Shown piece after piece: positions 7,471 to 14,693 of a stretch of DNA of 15,843 nucleotides (within the stretch, counting starts at the first letter, position 1; each line of letters begins with the position of its first letter). The DNA comes from Bacteroidales bacterium UBA5621 (GTDB taxonomy: Bacteria > Bacteroidota > Bacteroidia > Bacteroidales > VadinHA17): NCBI GenBank assembly GCA_002424525.1, contig DIKJ01000158.1:1-15843 (forward strand), written 5' to 3'. Made by a program: the position numbers and the translations under genes. The notes beneath the pieces are model-generated. The model did not search any database and was not told where the DNA came from. It was given only the letters and a program-made list of their open reading frames with translations.

Positions 7471-7478
7471 CAAATATA
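7471..7478 (-). promoter_or_regulatory. Candidate -7 element of the aldolase promoter
   Basis: Read on the minus strand this is TATATTTG, an exact match to the Bacteroidota -7 consensus TAnnTTTG, ending 20 bases before the aldolase ATG. A TTTG occurs upstream, but only 11 bases away instead of the usual 17-23, so the -33 half is poor. The position before a gene start supports it; no transcript evidence is available. Confidence 0.4.
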
Positions 7479-7542
7479 TCCAAAATAGTCAAATGAGATA
7501 CCTTTTTGCAGAAGGCATCCTAAAGACCGAAAACAGGAGCAT

Positions 7543-7561
7543 GATTTGTGATTTGTGATTA
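7543..7561 (+). repeat. Short heptamer array, unit GATTTGT
   Basis: Two full GATTTGT units (7543-7549, 7550-7556) and a partial third lie in the divergent gap between the aldolase gene and the SpmAB gene. The same unit, on the same strand, forms a longer array at 14652-14693, seven kilobases away. Confidence 0.75.
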
Positions 7562-7594
7562 AAAGTCTGCCAACTGCGCTCTGAGCCATTTAAG

Positions 7595-7625
7595 TCCCAG
7601 GACCCAGGACCGAGTACCGGGCAAC
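7595..7625 (+). repeat. Short heptamer array, unit ACCCAGG/ACCGAGT
   Basis: TCCCAGG, ACCCAGG, ACCGAGT and ACCGGGC follow in register, then a partial AACC. The units match those of the large array at 5884-5998, including the same ACCCAG to ACCGAG variation and orientation, so this is a second, dispersed copy of one repeat family. Confidence 0.8.
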
Positions 7626-7639
7626 CACTCATCTGTACT

Positions 7640-7702
7640 TTTTTCCTTTTGTCTTTTTACTTTTGTCTTTTTCCTTTTGTCTTTTGTCTTTTTACTTTTG
7701 TC
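7640..7702 (+). repeat. Pyrimidine-rich heptamer array, units TTTTGTC and TTTTTMC
   Basis: Nine 7-base units follow with no gap: TTTTTCC, TTTTGTC, TTTTTAC, TTTTGTC, TTTTTCC, TTTTGTC, TTTTGTC, TTTTTAC, TTTTGTC. The two unit types mostly alternate, giving an additional 14-base period. The strand asymmetry is extreme (only T, C, G and two A on the + strand). It ends 37 bases before the SpmAB start codon, in the place where its promoter should be. A reading frame through it into the next gene in a different frame is not a real gene. Confidence 0.93.
7693..7700 (+). promoter_or_regulatory. Candidate -7 element inside the pyrimidine repeat
   Basis: TACTTTTG matches the Bacteroidota -7 consensus TAnnTTTG and lies 39 bases before the SpmAB ATG at 7740. 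An identical TACTTTTG occurs 35 bases (five units) earlier at 7658-7665. TTTG boxes occur upstream at 13 and 27 bases but not at the preferred spacing of about 19, so the -33 half is uncertain. It may simply be a by-product of the repeat sequence. Confidence 0.3.
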
Positions 7703-7739
7703 TTGATAATTCTTTATCTTAGTCCCACAATCTTCCGCA

Positions 7740-8972
7740 ATGGCCTTGAATTATATCTGGATCGCCTTTTTTCTGATCGGATTTATTGTTGCTCTCGGGC
7801 AATTGATCTTTGCTGGCAACACCCAGATATTCAACGACCTTGTCAATTCAATTTTTTCAAGTGCAAAAACCGGTTTCGAGATCTCTCTAGGCCTGACGGG
7901 GGTCCTCACTCTGTGGCTTGGACTGATGAAAGTGGGTGAGAAGGGGGGTGTTGTAGTAATCCTGGGGCGCCTCTTCGGGCCTCTCTTTCAGAGACTGTTT
8001 CCTGAACTGCCGAAAGGCCATCCTGCTTACGGATCGATAATGCTCAACATCTCGGCCAATATGCTGGGTCTCGACAATGCTGCCACTCCCATGGGACTCA
8101 AGGCCATGAAGGAGATGCAGGAAGTGAATCCTGATAAAGAGAGTGCGTCCAATGCCCAGATAATGTTCCTGGTGCTGAATGCCTCGGGCCTGACAATAAT
8201 ACCGGTAAGCATCATAGTTTACAGAACACAGCTGGGGGCAGTCAATCCGGCCGATATCTTTATCCCTATCCTGATCGCAACCTATTTTGCCACCATCGCA
8301 GGACTTATTTCGGTTGCTATTATTCAGAAGATCAAGTTGTTCGACAAGGTGGTAGTGGCATACCTTGGCGGACTTACCGCTATTATCGCTGGTATTATAT
8401 ACTATTTCAGTACCCTCCCGAAGGAGCAGATAACGGAAATTTCAACCTTTACAGCCAATTTTATTCTTCTCTCGATCATAATGCTTTTTATCGTTCTGGC
8501 CCTTATAAAGAAAGTCAATGTTTATGATGCCTTCATTGAAGGAGCAAAGGAGGGCTTCGGAATAGCTGTCAAGATCATCCCTTTCCTAGTAGCTATACTT
8601 GTTGCGATTGGTATTTTCAGGGCATCGGGTGCCATGGATTTCCTTATCGGAGGCATGGCCCAATTCTTTGCCTGGCTCGGGTTTGACACGGAGTTTACCG
8701 GTGCGTTGCCTGTCGCATTCATGAAACCCCTCAGCGGAAGTGGAGCCAGGGGGCTTATGATAGATGCTATGACAACCCACGGGGCCGATTCGTTTATTGG
8801 AAGGCTGGCATGCACACTCCAGGGTGCAACCGATACAACTTTCTATATCATTGCAGTCTATTTCGGATCGGTGGGGATAAAAAATACACGTCATGCTGTC
8901 GGATGTGGCCTGATTGCTGACCTGGCCGGTGCCATAGCGGCAATATTTATTGCGTACCTGTTCTTCAGCTGA
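7740..8972 (+). CDS. SpmA-SpmB fusion, nucleoside-recognition (Gate) domain membrane protein
   Basis: This 410-residue polytopic membrane protein joins two halves that are separate SpmA and SpmB proteins in spore-forming Firmicutes. The first half has L-D-N-A-A-T-P-M-G-L-K-A-M (111-123) and a following S-N-A-Q-I-M-F-L-V-L-N block typical of SpmA. The second, from about residue 255, has F-I-E-G-A-K-E-G-F, K-P-L-S-G-S-G-A-R-G, then G-A-T-D-T-T-F-Y-I-I-A-V-Y-F-G, typical of SpmB. The fused form is known in many non-sporulating Bacteroidota; the transported or sensed molecule is not known, and the sporulation name should not be taken as function. The stop codon lies inside a GCTGAGCC direct repeat. 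Confidence 0.88.
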   Translation: MALNYIWIAFFLIGFIVALGQLIFAGNTQIFNDLVNSIFSSAKTGFEISLGLTGVLTLWLGLMKVGEKGGVVVILGRLFGPLFQRLFPELPKGHPAYGSIMLNISANMLGLDNAATPMGLKAMKEMQEVNPDKESASNAQIMFLVLNASGLTIIPVSIIVYRTQLGAVNPADIFIPILIATYFATIAGLISVAIIQKIKLFDKVVVAYLGGLTAIIAGIIYYFSTLPKEQITEISTFTANFILLSIIMLFIVLALIKKVNVYDAFIEGAKEGFGIAVKIIPFLVAILVAIGIFRASGAMDFLIGGMAQFFAWLGFDTEFTGALPVAFMKPLSGSGARGLMIDAMTTHGADSFIGRLACTLQGATDTTFYIIAVYFGSVGIKNTRHAVGCGLIADLAGAIAAIFIAYLFFS

Positions 8973-9008
8973 GCCGCTGAGCCGTAAACTATATTTAACC
9001 ATTTAACC
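8968..9008 (+). repeat. Two 8-base direct repeats: GCTGAGCC and ATTTAACC
   Basis: GCTGAGCC is present twice in tandem (8968-8975, 8976-8983), and the first copy contains the TGA stop of the SpmAB gene. Ten bases on, ATTTAACC is present twice in tandem (8993-9000, 9001-9008). Only two copies each, so the array claim is modest. The core CTGAGCC recurs in two other gene-free gaps (7581-7587, 14707-14713). The rest of the gap up to 9160 is AT-rich and holds only a doubtful small reading frame. Confidence 0.6.
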
Positions 9009-9016
9009 ATAAAAAC

Positions 9017-9109
9017 ATGAATAAATTCAACCTGCTTGTCCCATTCCTTGTTATAAGATCATGCATTTGTCGTTGTATGGATAACCTTAAATATTATTCT
9101 GTAATTTAA
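9017..9109 (+). CDS. Doubtful 30-residue open reading frame
   Basis: ATG at 9017 opens 30 codons ending in TAA at 9107-9109. The first thirteen residues (M-N-K-F-N-L-L-V-P-F-L-V-I) look like the beginning of a signal peptide, then two C-x-C-like pairs of Cys (R-S-C-I-C-R-C) follow. No Shine-Dalgarno is seen and no family is recognised. It could be a small membrane peptide, the remains of a lost secreted-protein gene, or chance in AT-rich DNA. Chance is the most likely. Confidence 0.12.
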   Translation: MNKFNLLVPFLVIRSCICRCMDNLKYYSVI

Positions 9110-9160
9110 ATGGTTTAAGTTATTTTTACCCTAAACTAACGTAATCCATATAACAGGAAT

Positions 9161-10477
9161 ATGAATAGCAGGGAATCAGCTGAACAGATCTTTATTGGAG
9201 GGGTAAGAGGCGTCCTTCCCGACAGACTGGTAATGAACCAGGTATCTGTCAATGGCAATCATTTGTTCATTGGCGGCCATGAATTTCAACTTGATGAGAT
9301 TGATAACATCTTTGTTATCGGAGCCGGAAAGGCCAGTGCATCAATGGCTCATTATGTGGAAAGCATACTCGGCAGCAGGATTACCGGCGGACACATTGTA
9401 GTTAAATACGGTTACGCATGTTCCCTCAGAAAGATCACTGTGACTGAGGCAGGCCACCCGCTTCCTGACAGGAATGGATTTCTCGCTACGGAAAAGATTC
9501 TCCAAATTGCAGGGGACGCAGGCGAAAAAGACCTTGTGATCGGTCTTTTCTCCGGAGGAGGATCGGCTTTGCTGACAGATATTCCTGAGGGCTTGCTTCC
9601 CGAAGATATTGTCATCATCAATAACCTCCTTGTCAGGTGTGGTGCGGATATCAGGGAAATCAACACTGTAAGGAAGCATCTGTCAAAGGTGAAGGGAGGA
9701 CAGCTCGTAAGAGCAATATCGCCGGCGAGGTCAGTTAACCTTCTTCTTTCTGATGTTATCGGTGACCAGCCTGAGGTAATTGCCTCGGGCCCGACTGCCC
9801 CTGATACCTCAACGTTCGCTGAAGCAATGCAGGTGCTGGAAAAGTACAACCTCACCACCGATGTTACGGCAGGCATACTCAATTACCTTAAAGACGGGAT
9901 GGAGGGCAGCCGGCCGGAAACACCCCGCCCTGATGATCCTCTGTTTGCCCGGACACTTAATATTATAGCGGGTTCTAACCTTACTGCCCTGGAAGCTGCA
10001 AAAGAGAAGGCCGAAGAACTTGGATTCAATACGTTTATCGAAGATTCCGGGATGCAGGGCGATGTGGAGCTTGTCTCTCAATATCTTGTCGACAAAGCCA
10101 TGTGGTACAAAAATGACCCTGATGTTTCGAAGCCGGTCTGTCTGCTTTTTGGCGGAGAATCTACACTTAAGGTTGCCGGCAACGGTACAGGCGGACGGAA
10201 TCAGCATCTTGCACTTGTCACTGCAATGAAACTTCAGAACTGTTCAGGAATCACGGTGCTTGCTGCCGGAACAGACGGGAGCGATGGTCCGACAAACGCT
10301 GCAGGGGCAATAGTTGATTCAGCCACATTCCACCTGGCTTCCTCACTTAACGTGGATGCTTCAAGATACCTCGCCGATTTCGATTCATACAATTTCTTCA
10401 AAGCTACCGACGGACATGTTATTACAGGTCCGACAATGACGAATGTTATGGATCTTGCCGTGATCATTATTGAATAG
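9161..10477 (+). CDS. Glycerate 2-kinase, MOFRL family (GckA/TtuD)
   Basis: This 438-residue cytosolic protein has the two-domain layout of class II glycerate kinases. In the N-terminal domain are V-I-G-A-G-K-A-S (52-59, catalytic Lys K57), S-G-G-G-S-A-L-L near 131-138, R-K-H-L-S-x-V-K-G-G near 171-180 and L-S-D-V-I-G-D followed by I-A-S-G-P-T. The C-terminal MOFRL domain has G-G-E-S-T, G-T-G-G-R-N-Q (R346, the expected catalytic Arg), A-A-G-T-D-G-S-D-G-P-T and the closing T-G-P-T-x-T-N-V-M-D. It phosphorylates D-glycerate with ATP to 2-phosphoglycerate. Some relatives were earlier named hydroxypyruvate reductase, which is probably wrong here. AGGA precedes the ATG. The dehydrogenase gene follows after 57 bases and the GntP permease after that. 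Confidence 0.9.
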   Translation: MNSRESAEQIFIGGVRGVLPDRLVMNQVSVNGNHLFIGGHEFQLDEIDNIFVIGAGKASASMAHYVESILGSRITGGHIVVKYGYACSLRKITVTEAGHPLPDRNGFLATEKILQIAGDAGEKDLVIGLFSGGGSALLTDIPEGLLPEDIVIINNLLVRCGADIREINTVRKHLSKVKGGQLVRAISPARSVNLLLSDVIGDQPEVIASGPTAPDTSTFAEAMQVLEKYNLTTDVTAGILNYLKDGMEGSRPETPRPDDPLFARTLNIIAGSNLTALEAAKEKAEELGFNTFIEDSGMQGDVELVSQYLVDKAMWYKNDPDVSKPVCLLFGGESTLKVAGNGTGGRNQHLALVTAMKLQNCSGITVLAAGTDGSDGPTNAAGAIVDSATFHLASSLNVDASRYLADFDSYNFFKATDGHVITGPTMTNVMDLAVIIIE

Positions 10478-10534
10478 GGGTTGATGTAAATTTATTGAAA
10501 AAGAATTACTTACGATAATATAAGCTGAATCTGA

Positions 10535-11650
10535 ATGACCGAAAGAATTTTTAAAGTTGCAATCGCAGGATGTGGGAAGGTGGCACATCTTTATGCAAAA
10601 GCGATTCAGAGTATTCCCCATGCGCGTCTTGCCGGGGTATGGAGCAGAACCCCAGAATCAGCGGCGGGTTTTGCTGCACTTTATAAAACCACTCCATATT
10701 ATGATATTTCCCGGATGGTCCAGGAAAAAGGCATTCGCCTGGTTTTGGTCTGTACCCCGCATCCGTTTCACAGGCAGCCCGCTGTTGAAGCGGCTGAGGC
10801 TGGTGCGAACGTTCTGGTTGAGAAGCCCCTCGCATCTGACCTCGGGGATTGTGACAATATTATTAATGCCTGCAAAAATGCCGGGGTAAAGCTCGGTGTT
10901 ATCAGTCAGCGCAGATGGTACCCGCCTGTTATGAGAGTTAAAAAGGCGATTGAGTCGTGGAAGATCGGGAAGCCTGTCCTGGCGACGGTCACAATGCTTG
11001 GCTGGCGTGATAAGGAATATTATGATTCCGATCCCTGGAGGGGAACGTGGAAGGATGAAGGGGGAGGAGTACTGGTCAATCAGTCGCCTCATCAGCTGGA
11101 TATCATGCTCTGGTATATGGGAGAGATTGATGAGGTTTACGGGTTATGGAGGAATCTTAACCATCCCTATATCGAAGTCGAGGATACGGCTCTGGCTGTC
11201 ATTAAGTTCAAAAGCGGGGCAATCGGCAATCTTGTGGTAAGCAATTCCCAGAAACCCGGACTTTACGGTAAGGTTCACGTTCATGGCGAGAACGGAGCAT
11301 CGGTCGGGGTCCAGACCGATGGCGGATCGATGTTCATAGCCGGAATGACAGGCATAGCAGAGCCTCCCGTTAATGATATATGGAGTATTCCCGGTGAGGA
11401 AAAACTACCGGAGATATGGAAGAAGGAGGATGAAGCCCTTTTCAGCTCTATAGATCCGATGGTGTATTACATGAAACGCCAGATAGAGGATTTTCTGGAT
11501 GCACTGGATACTGGCAGGGAGCCTCTCGTGACAGGTAAGGATGGGCGCAGAGTGGTGGAACTCTTCTCCGCCATCTACCGTTCAACCCGCGATAATGCAC
11601 CCGTGAAATTCCCGCTTGCACCTGAGCCGGGCATGGACGGACGCCTTTAA
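10535..11650 (+). CDS. Gfo/Idh/MocA-family oxidoreductase
   Basis: This 371-residue protein starts with an NAD(P)-binding Rossmann fold (G-C-G-K-V-A at 12-17; V-C-T-P-H-P-F-H near 72-79) and has the family's E-K-P-L motif at 96-99. The substrate domain has Q-R-R-W-Y-P-P near 127-133 and G-G-G-V-L-V-N-Q-S-P-H-Q-L-D near 176-189, in which the H-Q-L-D carries the usual catalytic His/Asp pair. Family members oxidise or reduce sugars, inositols and sugar acids at a single carbon. The exact substrate is not readable. Its place between a glycerate kinase and a GntP permease suggests a sugar-acid dehydrogenase. No Shine-Dalgarno is visible, which is common in Bacteroidota. Confidence 0.87.
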   Translation: MTERIFKVAIAGCGKVAHLYAKAIQSIPHARLAGVWSRTPESAAGFAALYKTTPYYDISRMVQEKGIRLVLVCTPHPFHRQPAVEAAEAGANVLVEKPLASDLGDCDNIINACKNAGVKLGVISQRRWYPPVMRVKKAIESWKIGKPVLATVTMLGWRDKEYYDSDPWRGTWKDEGGGVLVNQSPHQLDIMLWYMGEIDEVYGLWRNLNHPYIEVEDTALAVIKFKSGAIGNLVVSNSQKPGLYGKVHVHGENGASVGVQTDGGSMFIAGMTGIAEPPVNDIWSIPGEEKLPEIWKKEDEALFSSIDPMVYYMKRQIEDFLDALDTGREPLVTGKDGRRVVELFSAIYRSTRDNAPVKFPLAPEPGMDGRL

Positions 11651-11666
11651 GCTGAACACTTAAAGG

Positions 11667-11695
11667 GCTGAGGGCGCAGAGCGCAGGGCTCAGAG
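11667..11695 (+). repeat. Short heptamer array, unit GCGCAGR
   Basis: GCTGAGG, GCGCAGA, GCGCAGG and GCTCAGA follow in 7-base register, then a partial GC. The array starts 16 bases after the dehydrogenase stop codon, in the 93-base gap before the GntP permease gene. Confidence 0.7.
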
Positions 11696-11712
11696 CAAGA
11701 ACAAGAAATATA

Positions 11713-11733
11713 AACGCTTAGCGCACAACGCAA
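11713..11733 (+). repeat. Weak heptamer series AACGCTT/AGCGCAC/AACGCAA
   Basis: Three 7-base units with a shared RCGC-like core (AACGCTT, AGCGCAC, AACGCAA) lie in register just upstream of the GntP start codon at 11744. Individually this would be unconvincing; it is listed because it shares the 7-base spacing with the array beginning at 11667 in the same gap. Confidence 0.4.
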
Positions 11734-11743
11734 AACTTTTCAA

Positions 11744-13105
11744 ATGAGTGCCTTCTACATCATCCTGATAGTCCTGGCCGGAGTTACCCTCCTGTTGCTG
11801 ATGGTCCTGAAATTCAAGTTGAGTGCTTTTCTCTCACTGCTGATAACCTCAATATTTGTAGGTATAATGACGGGGATGCCTCTCTCGGCCATCTCCGTAA
11901 GTATTCAGAACGGGATGGGAGGGACCCTCGGATTTGTGGCCACAGTTGTCGGGCTTGGTGCCATCTTCGGACAGATGCTCGAAAGCTCGGGAGGTGCCGA
12001 TTCGCTGGCACACTATCTTATTAATAAATTCGGAAAGAAAAGAGCGCCGTGGGCCCTGGTGCTTACGGGTTTTCTTGTAGGTATTCCTGTCTTTCTTGAT
12101 GTGGGACTGATCATTATAATTCCGCTTGTTTATGCCCTCACCCGCGACACAAAACTCTCAATTCTCTATTATGCAATACCTTTGCTTGCCGGACTGGCTG
12201 TAACACATGCCATGGTACCCCCTACACCCGGACCGATGGCCGTTTCGGAGATCCTTGGAGTGCAGATGGGATGGGTGGTTCTGTTTGGTATTATTATAGG
12301 CATACCTGTGGCTGCAATTGCCGGTCCCCTTTTCGGGCGTTTCATTGCAAAAAGAATGTACATACCTGCACCTTCAGATATTTTTAAGACTGAGGAGGAA
12401 TCCTCCGAATCACCGAAACAGCTTCCCTCTTTCAGGATAATTGTACTTATCATATCTGCTCCCCTGTTCCTTATACTTACGGGAACACTCGTTAATGTCG
12501 GCGTCGAACAGGAGTTTTTTGCAAAATCCATCATTACTGATGTTATCTCTTTTATAGGACATCCTTTTACTTCCCTTATAATAGCTGTCCTGCTTTCGAT
12601 ACGGTTGTGCATCAGCAGAAAAATTCCCCGCCAGAAAATACTGGATCTGAGCACAAAGGCCCTGGGTCCGGCAGGAATAATAATACTCGTCACCGGAGCG
12701 GGCGGGGTTCTGAAGCAGATACTTGTCGACAGCGGAATCGGTAAAATGCTGGCTGAGTCGATAGCAGAATCATCGATACCTCTTATACTCCTAGCATGGT
12801 CGCTGGCAGCGCTGGTGAGGATCACGCAGGGATCAGCCACAGTAGCAATGATAACAGCCGCAGGAATAATGGCCCCGATACTCCCTATGTTCAACCTGAG
12901 TCAGCCAGGCACAGCGCTTATTGTAATAGCTATCTCATCGGGGGCAACCATACTCAGCCATGTGAACGACAGCGGCTTCTGGATCGTGAGCAAATATCTG
13001 GGAATGAATGAAAAGCAGACCCTGAAATCGTGGACCGTCATGGAAACCATCATTGCAGTGGCCGGACTGGCATTGACACTCCTGTTAAGCCTGTTCATCA
13101 AGTGA
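11744..13105 (+). CDS. GntP-family sugar-acid:H+ symporter
   Basis: This 453-residue protein of about 12-14 membrane segments has the marks of the gluconate permease (GntP) family: a V-P-P-T-P-G-P loop (158-164), V-P-V-F-L-D-V-G-L-like re-entrant segment near 120, and the signature H-V-N-D-S-G-F-W (406-413). A polar central loop (about 208-228, rich in E and S) divides the two halves. It should import gluconate or another aldonate with protons across the inner membrane. It is the last gene of the run with the kinase and dehydrogenase, after a 93-base gap containing repeats, so separate transcription is possible. The precise substrate is unknown; relatives also carry fructuronate, D-serine and glycerate-like acids. 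Confidence 0.9.
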   Translation: MSAFYIILIVLAGVTLLLLMVLKFKLSAFLSLLITSIFVGIMTGMPLSAISVSIQNGMGGTLGFVATVVGLGAIFGQMLESSGGADSLAHYLINKFGKKRAPWALVLTGFLVGIPVFLDVGLIIIIPLVYALTRDTKLSILYYAIPLLAGLAVTHAMVPPTPGPMAVSEILGVQMGWVVLFGIIIGIPVAAIAGPLFGRFIAKRMYIPAPSDIFKTEEESSESPKQLPSFRIIVLIISAPLFLILTGTLVNVGVEQEFFAKSIITDVISFIGHPFTSLIIAVLLSIRLCISRKIPRQKILDLSTKALGPAGIIILVTGAGGVLKQILVDSGIGKMLAESIAESSIPLILLAWSLAALVRITQGSATVAMITAAGIMAPILPMFNLSQPGTALIVIAISSGATILSHVNDSGFWIVSKYLGMNEKQTLKSWTVMETIIAVAGLALTLLLSLFIK

Positions 13106-13226
13106 ATATTATTTTTAAATTTGAGTTTTTAAAATACTGCCGGCAACGGTATCATTTGTAAGGTTAAGAATATAAAAGGTTTACGGGAAAATATATTATA
13201 CCTGCACTAAAGAAAGAGATCTATAA

Positions 13227-14627
13227 ATGAAACTAAAATTCATAGGTGCATCACGGGAGGTGACAGGCAGTAAAATCCTTCTGGTAACAGATATGGGTAA
13301 GAGAATTCTGCTGGATTGCGGGATGTTCCAGGGAAAAGGGCTCGAGACGGATGAGATGAACCGCGACCTCGGTTTTGATGTGTCAACACTCGACCATATA
13401 ATACTCACTCATGCGCATATTGATCATTCAGGACTGATTCCGTATGTTTACAGACTGGGCTTCAGAGGATCGGTGGTTTGTTCTGACGCCACCCGCGACC
13501 TCTGTTCAATAATGCTCGCTGATTCAGGCTATATTCAGGAGAATGATACCCGTACATTCAACAAGAAGAGAGCAAAGAAAGGGCTTCCCGTGGTTACTCC
13601 GATCTTTACCCGCGAGGATGCGATCGCCTGTATGAACCTTTTTATCGGTGTTCCTGACAATATGAAATTCAGGATTGACGAAAACATTAAAGTGAAGTTT
13701 ACCAATACCGGCCATATGCTGGGAAGCGGAGCTGCCAACCTTCAGATAATCGAAAACGGACAGATAAAACGCATTACCTATACCGGCGATATTGGCAGAC
13801 CGGTAAGCAGAATACTTGCTTCTCCCGAACCGTTTCCGCAGGCAGATATTCTGATAACGGAATCGACTTATGGCGACAGATTGCATAATGATACTGAGAA
13901 AGTGGATGAGGAGTTTCTAGAGATAGTAATGAACACATGCGTCGGGAAGGGAGGCAAGCTGATCATCCCGGCCTTTAGCGTCGGCCGCACACAGGAGGTG
14001 GTTTATACGTTGAACAACTTTTACAACAGCGGCAAACTGCCGAGAATCGATATTTTTGTTGACAGTCCCCTGGCTGTCAACGCGACAACAGTTTTCAGAA
14101 TGCACTATAAATGGTTCAACAGCAGTTTTCAGAAAGTACTTGAGAACGATGAGGATCCATTTGGTTTTAGGAATCTTTTCTATATCACAAGGCATGAGGA
14201 TTCTAAAAAACTGAATGATCATAAAAAGCCCTGCATCATTATTTCTGCATCAGGCATGATGGAGGCGGGCAGGATCAAACATCACCTTGCAAATAATATT
14301 TCAAATCCGGCAAATACAATTCTTGCAGTGGGTTACTGCGCTCCGGAGACACTTGGCGCGAGAATACTGAGGGGCGACAGGGAGATCTCGATCCATGGCA
14401 ACGTTTATGAAGTGAAAGCCGATGTGAGAAAGATAGACTCTTTCAGTGGTCACGGCGACTACAACGAAATGATCAGATACCTCGACTGCCAGGATAAGGA
14501 CCTGCTCGAGAAGGTTTTTCTGGTGCATGGGGAGTACGATACACAGAAAAAGTATGCTGAGACTCTCCGGAACGAGGGCTACAGGAATATTGAAATACCG
14601 GCAAGGAAGCAGGAGTACGAGGTCTAG
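13227..14627 (+). CDS. Beta-CASP metallo-beta-lactamase-fold RNase-like protein
   Basis: This 466-residue protein is a complete beta-CASP nuclease of the YsnF/CPSF73-like group. Motif 2 is H-A-H-I-D-H (62-67), motif 3 is H163 in T-G-H-M-L-G-S-G, and motif 4 is D188 in Y-T-G-D-I-G-R. The inserted beta-CASP domain has S-V-G-R-T-Q-E and S-A-S-G-M-M-E-A-G-R, and the C-terminal RNA-specificity segment has S-G-H-G-D (H409) and V-H-G-E (H434). Relatives bind two zinc ions and cut RNA endo- or exonucleolytically. It is preceded by a 121-base gap in which I see no clear element, and an A/G-rich stretch (AAAGAAAGAGA) precedes the ATG. No neighbour hints at a special target. Confidence 0.9.
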   Translation: MKLKFIGASREVTGSKILLVTDMGKRILLDCGMFQGKGLETDEMNRDLGFDVSTLDHIILTHAHIDHSGLIPYVYRLGFRGSVVCSDATRDLCSIMLADSGYIQENDTRTFNKKRAKKGLPVVTPIFTREDAIACMNLFIGVPDNMKFRIDENIKVKFTNTGHMLGSGAANLQIIENGQIKRITYTGDIGRPVSRILASPEPFPQADILITESTYGDRLHNDTEKVDEEFLEIVMNTCVGKGGKLIIPAFSVGRTQEVVYTLNNFYNSGKLPRIDIFVDSPLAVNATTVFRMHYKWFNSSFQKVLENDEDPFGFRNLFYITRHEDSKKLNDHKKPCIIISASGMMEAGRIKHHLANNISNPANTILAVGYCAPETLGARILRGDREISIHGNVYEVKADVRKIDSFSGHGDYNEMIRYLDCQDKDLLEKVFLVHGEYDTQKKYAETLRNEGYRNIEIPARKQEYEV

Positions 14628-14651
14628 CCCGAAGGCGAAAGGCTGATGAAT

Positions 14652-14693
14652 GATTTGTGATTTGTGATTTGTGAGTTTTGATTCGTGATTTTA
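14652..14693 (+). repeat. Heptamer array, unit GATTTGT
   Basis: Three perfect GATTTGT units are followed in register by GAGTTTT, GATTCGT and GATTTTA, six units in 42 bases. It begins 25 bases after the stop of the beta-CASP gene and leads directly into an 8-base array. The same unit on the same strand occurs at 7543-7561. Confidence 0.9.

Noticed and set aside
7649..7939. Cys/Phe-rich 96-codon frame starting in the pyrimidine array
   Set aside because: It is created by the repeat and continues out of frame into the SpmAB gene, which has strong family support.
7740..8972. Sporulation locus because of SpmA/SpmB similarity
   Set aside because: The fused form is found in non-sporulating Bacteroidota and no other sporulation gene is present.
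12169..12894. 241-codon open frame opposite the GntP permease gene
   Set aside because: It lies wholly inside a well-supported membrane transporter gene, has no recognisable motif, and its composition is that of an antisense shadow.
13116..13123. TAAATTTG as -7 element of the beta-CASP gene promoter
   Set aside because: It fits TAnnTTTG but lies about 100 bases before the start codon in AT-rich DNA, and the upstream sequence, still in the gntP coding end, has no TTG at useful spacing.
14625..14646. Hairpin (AGCC/GGCT) after the beta-CASP gene as intrinsic terminator
   Set aside because: The stem is only four pairs and no T run follows.
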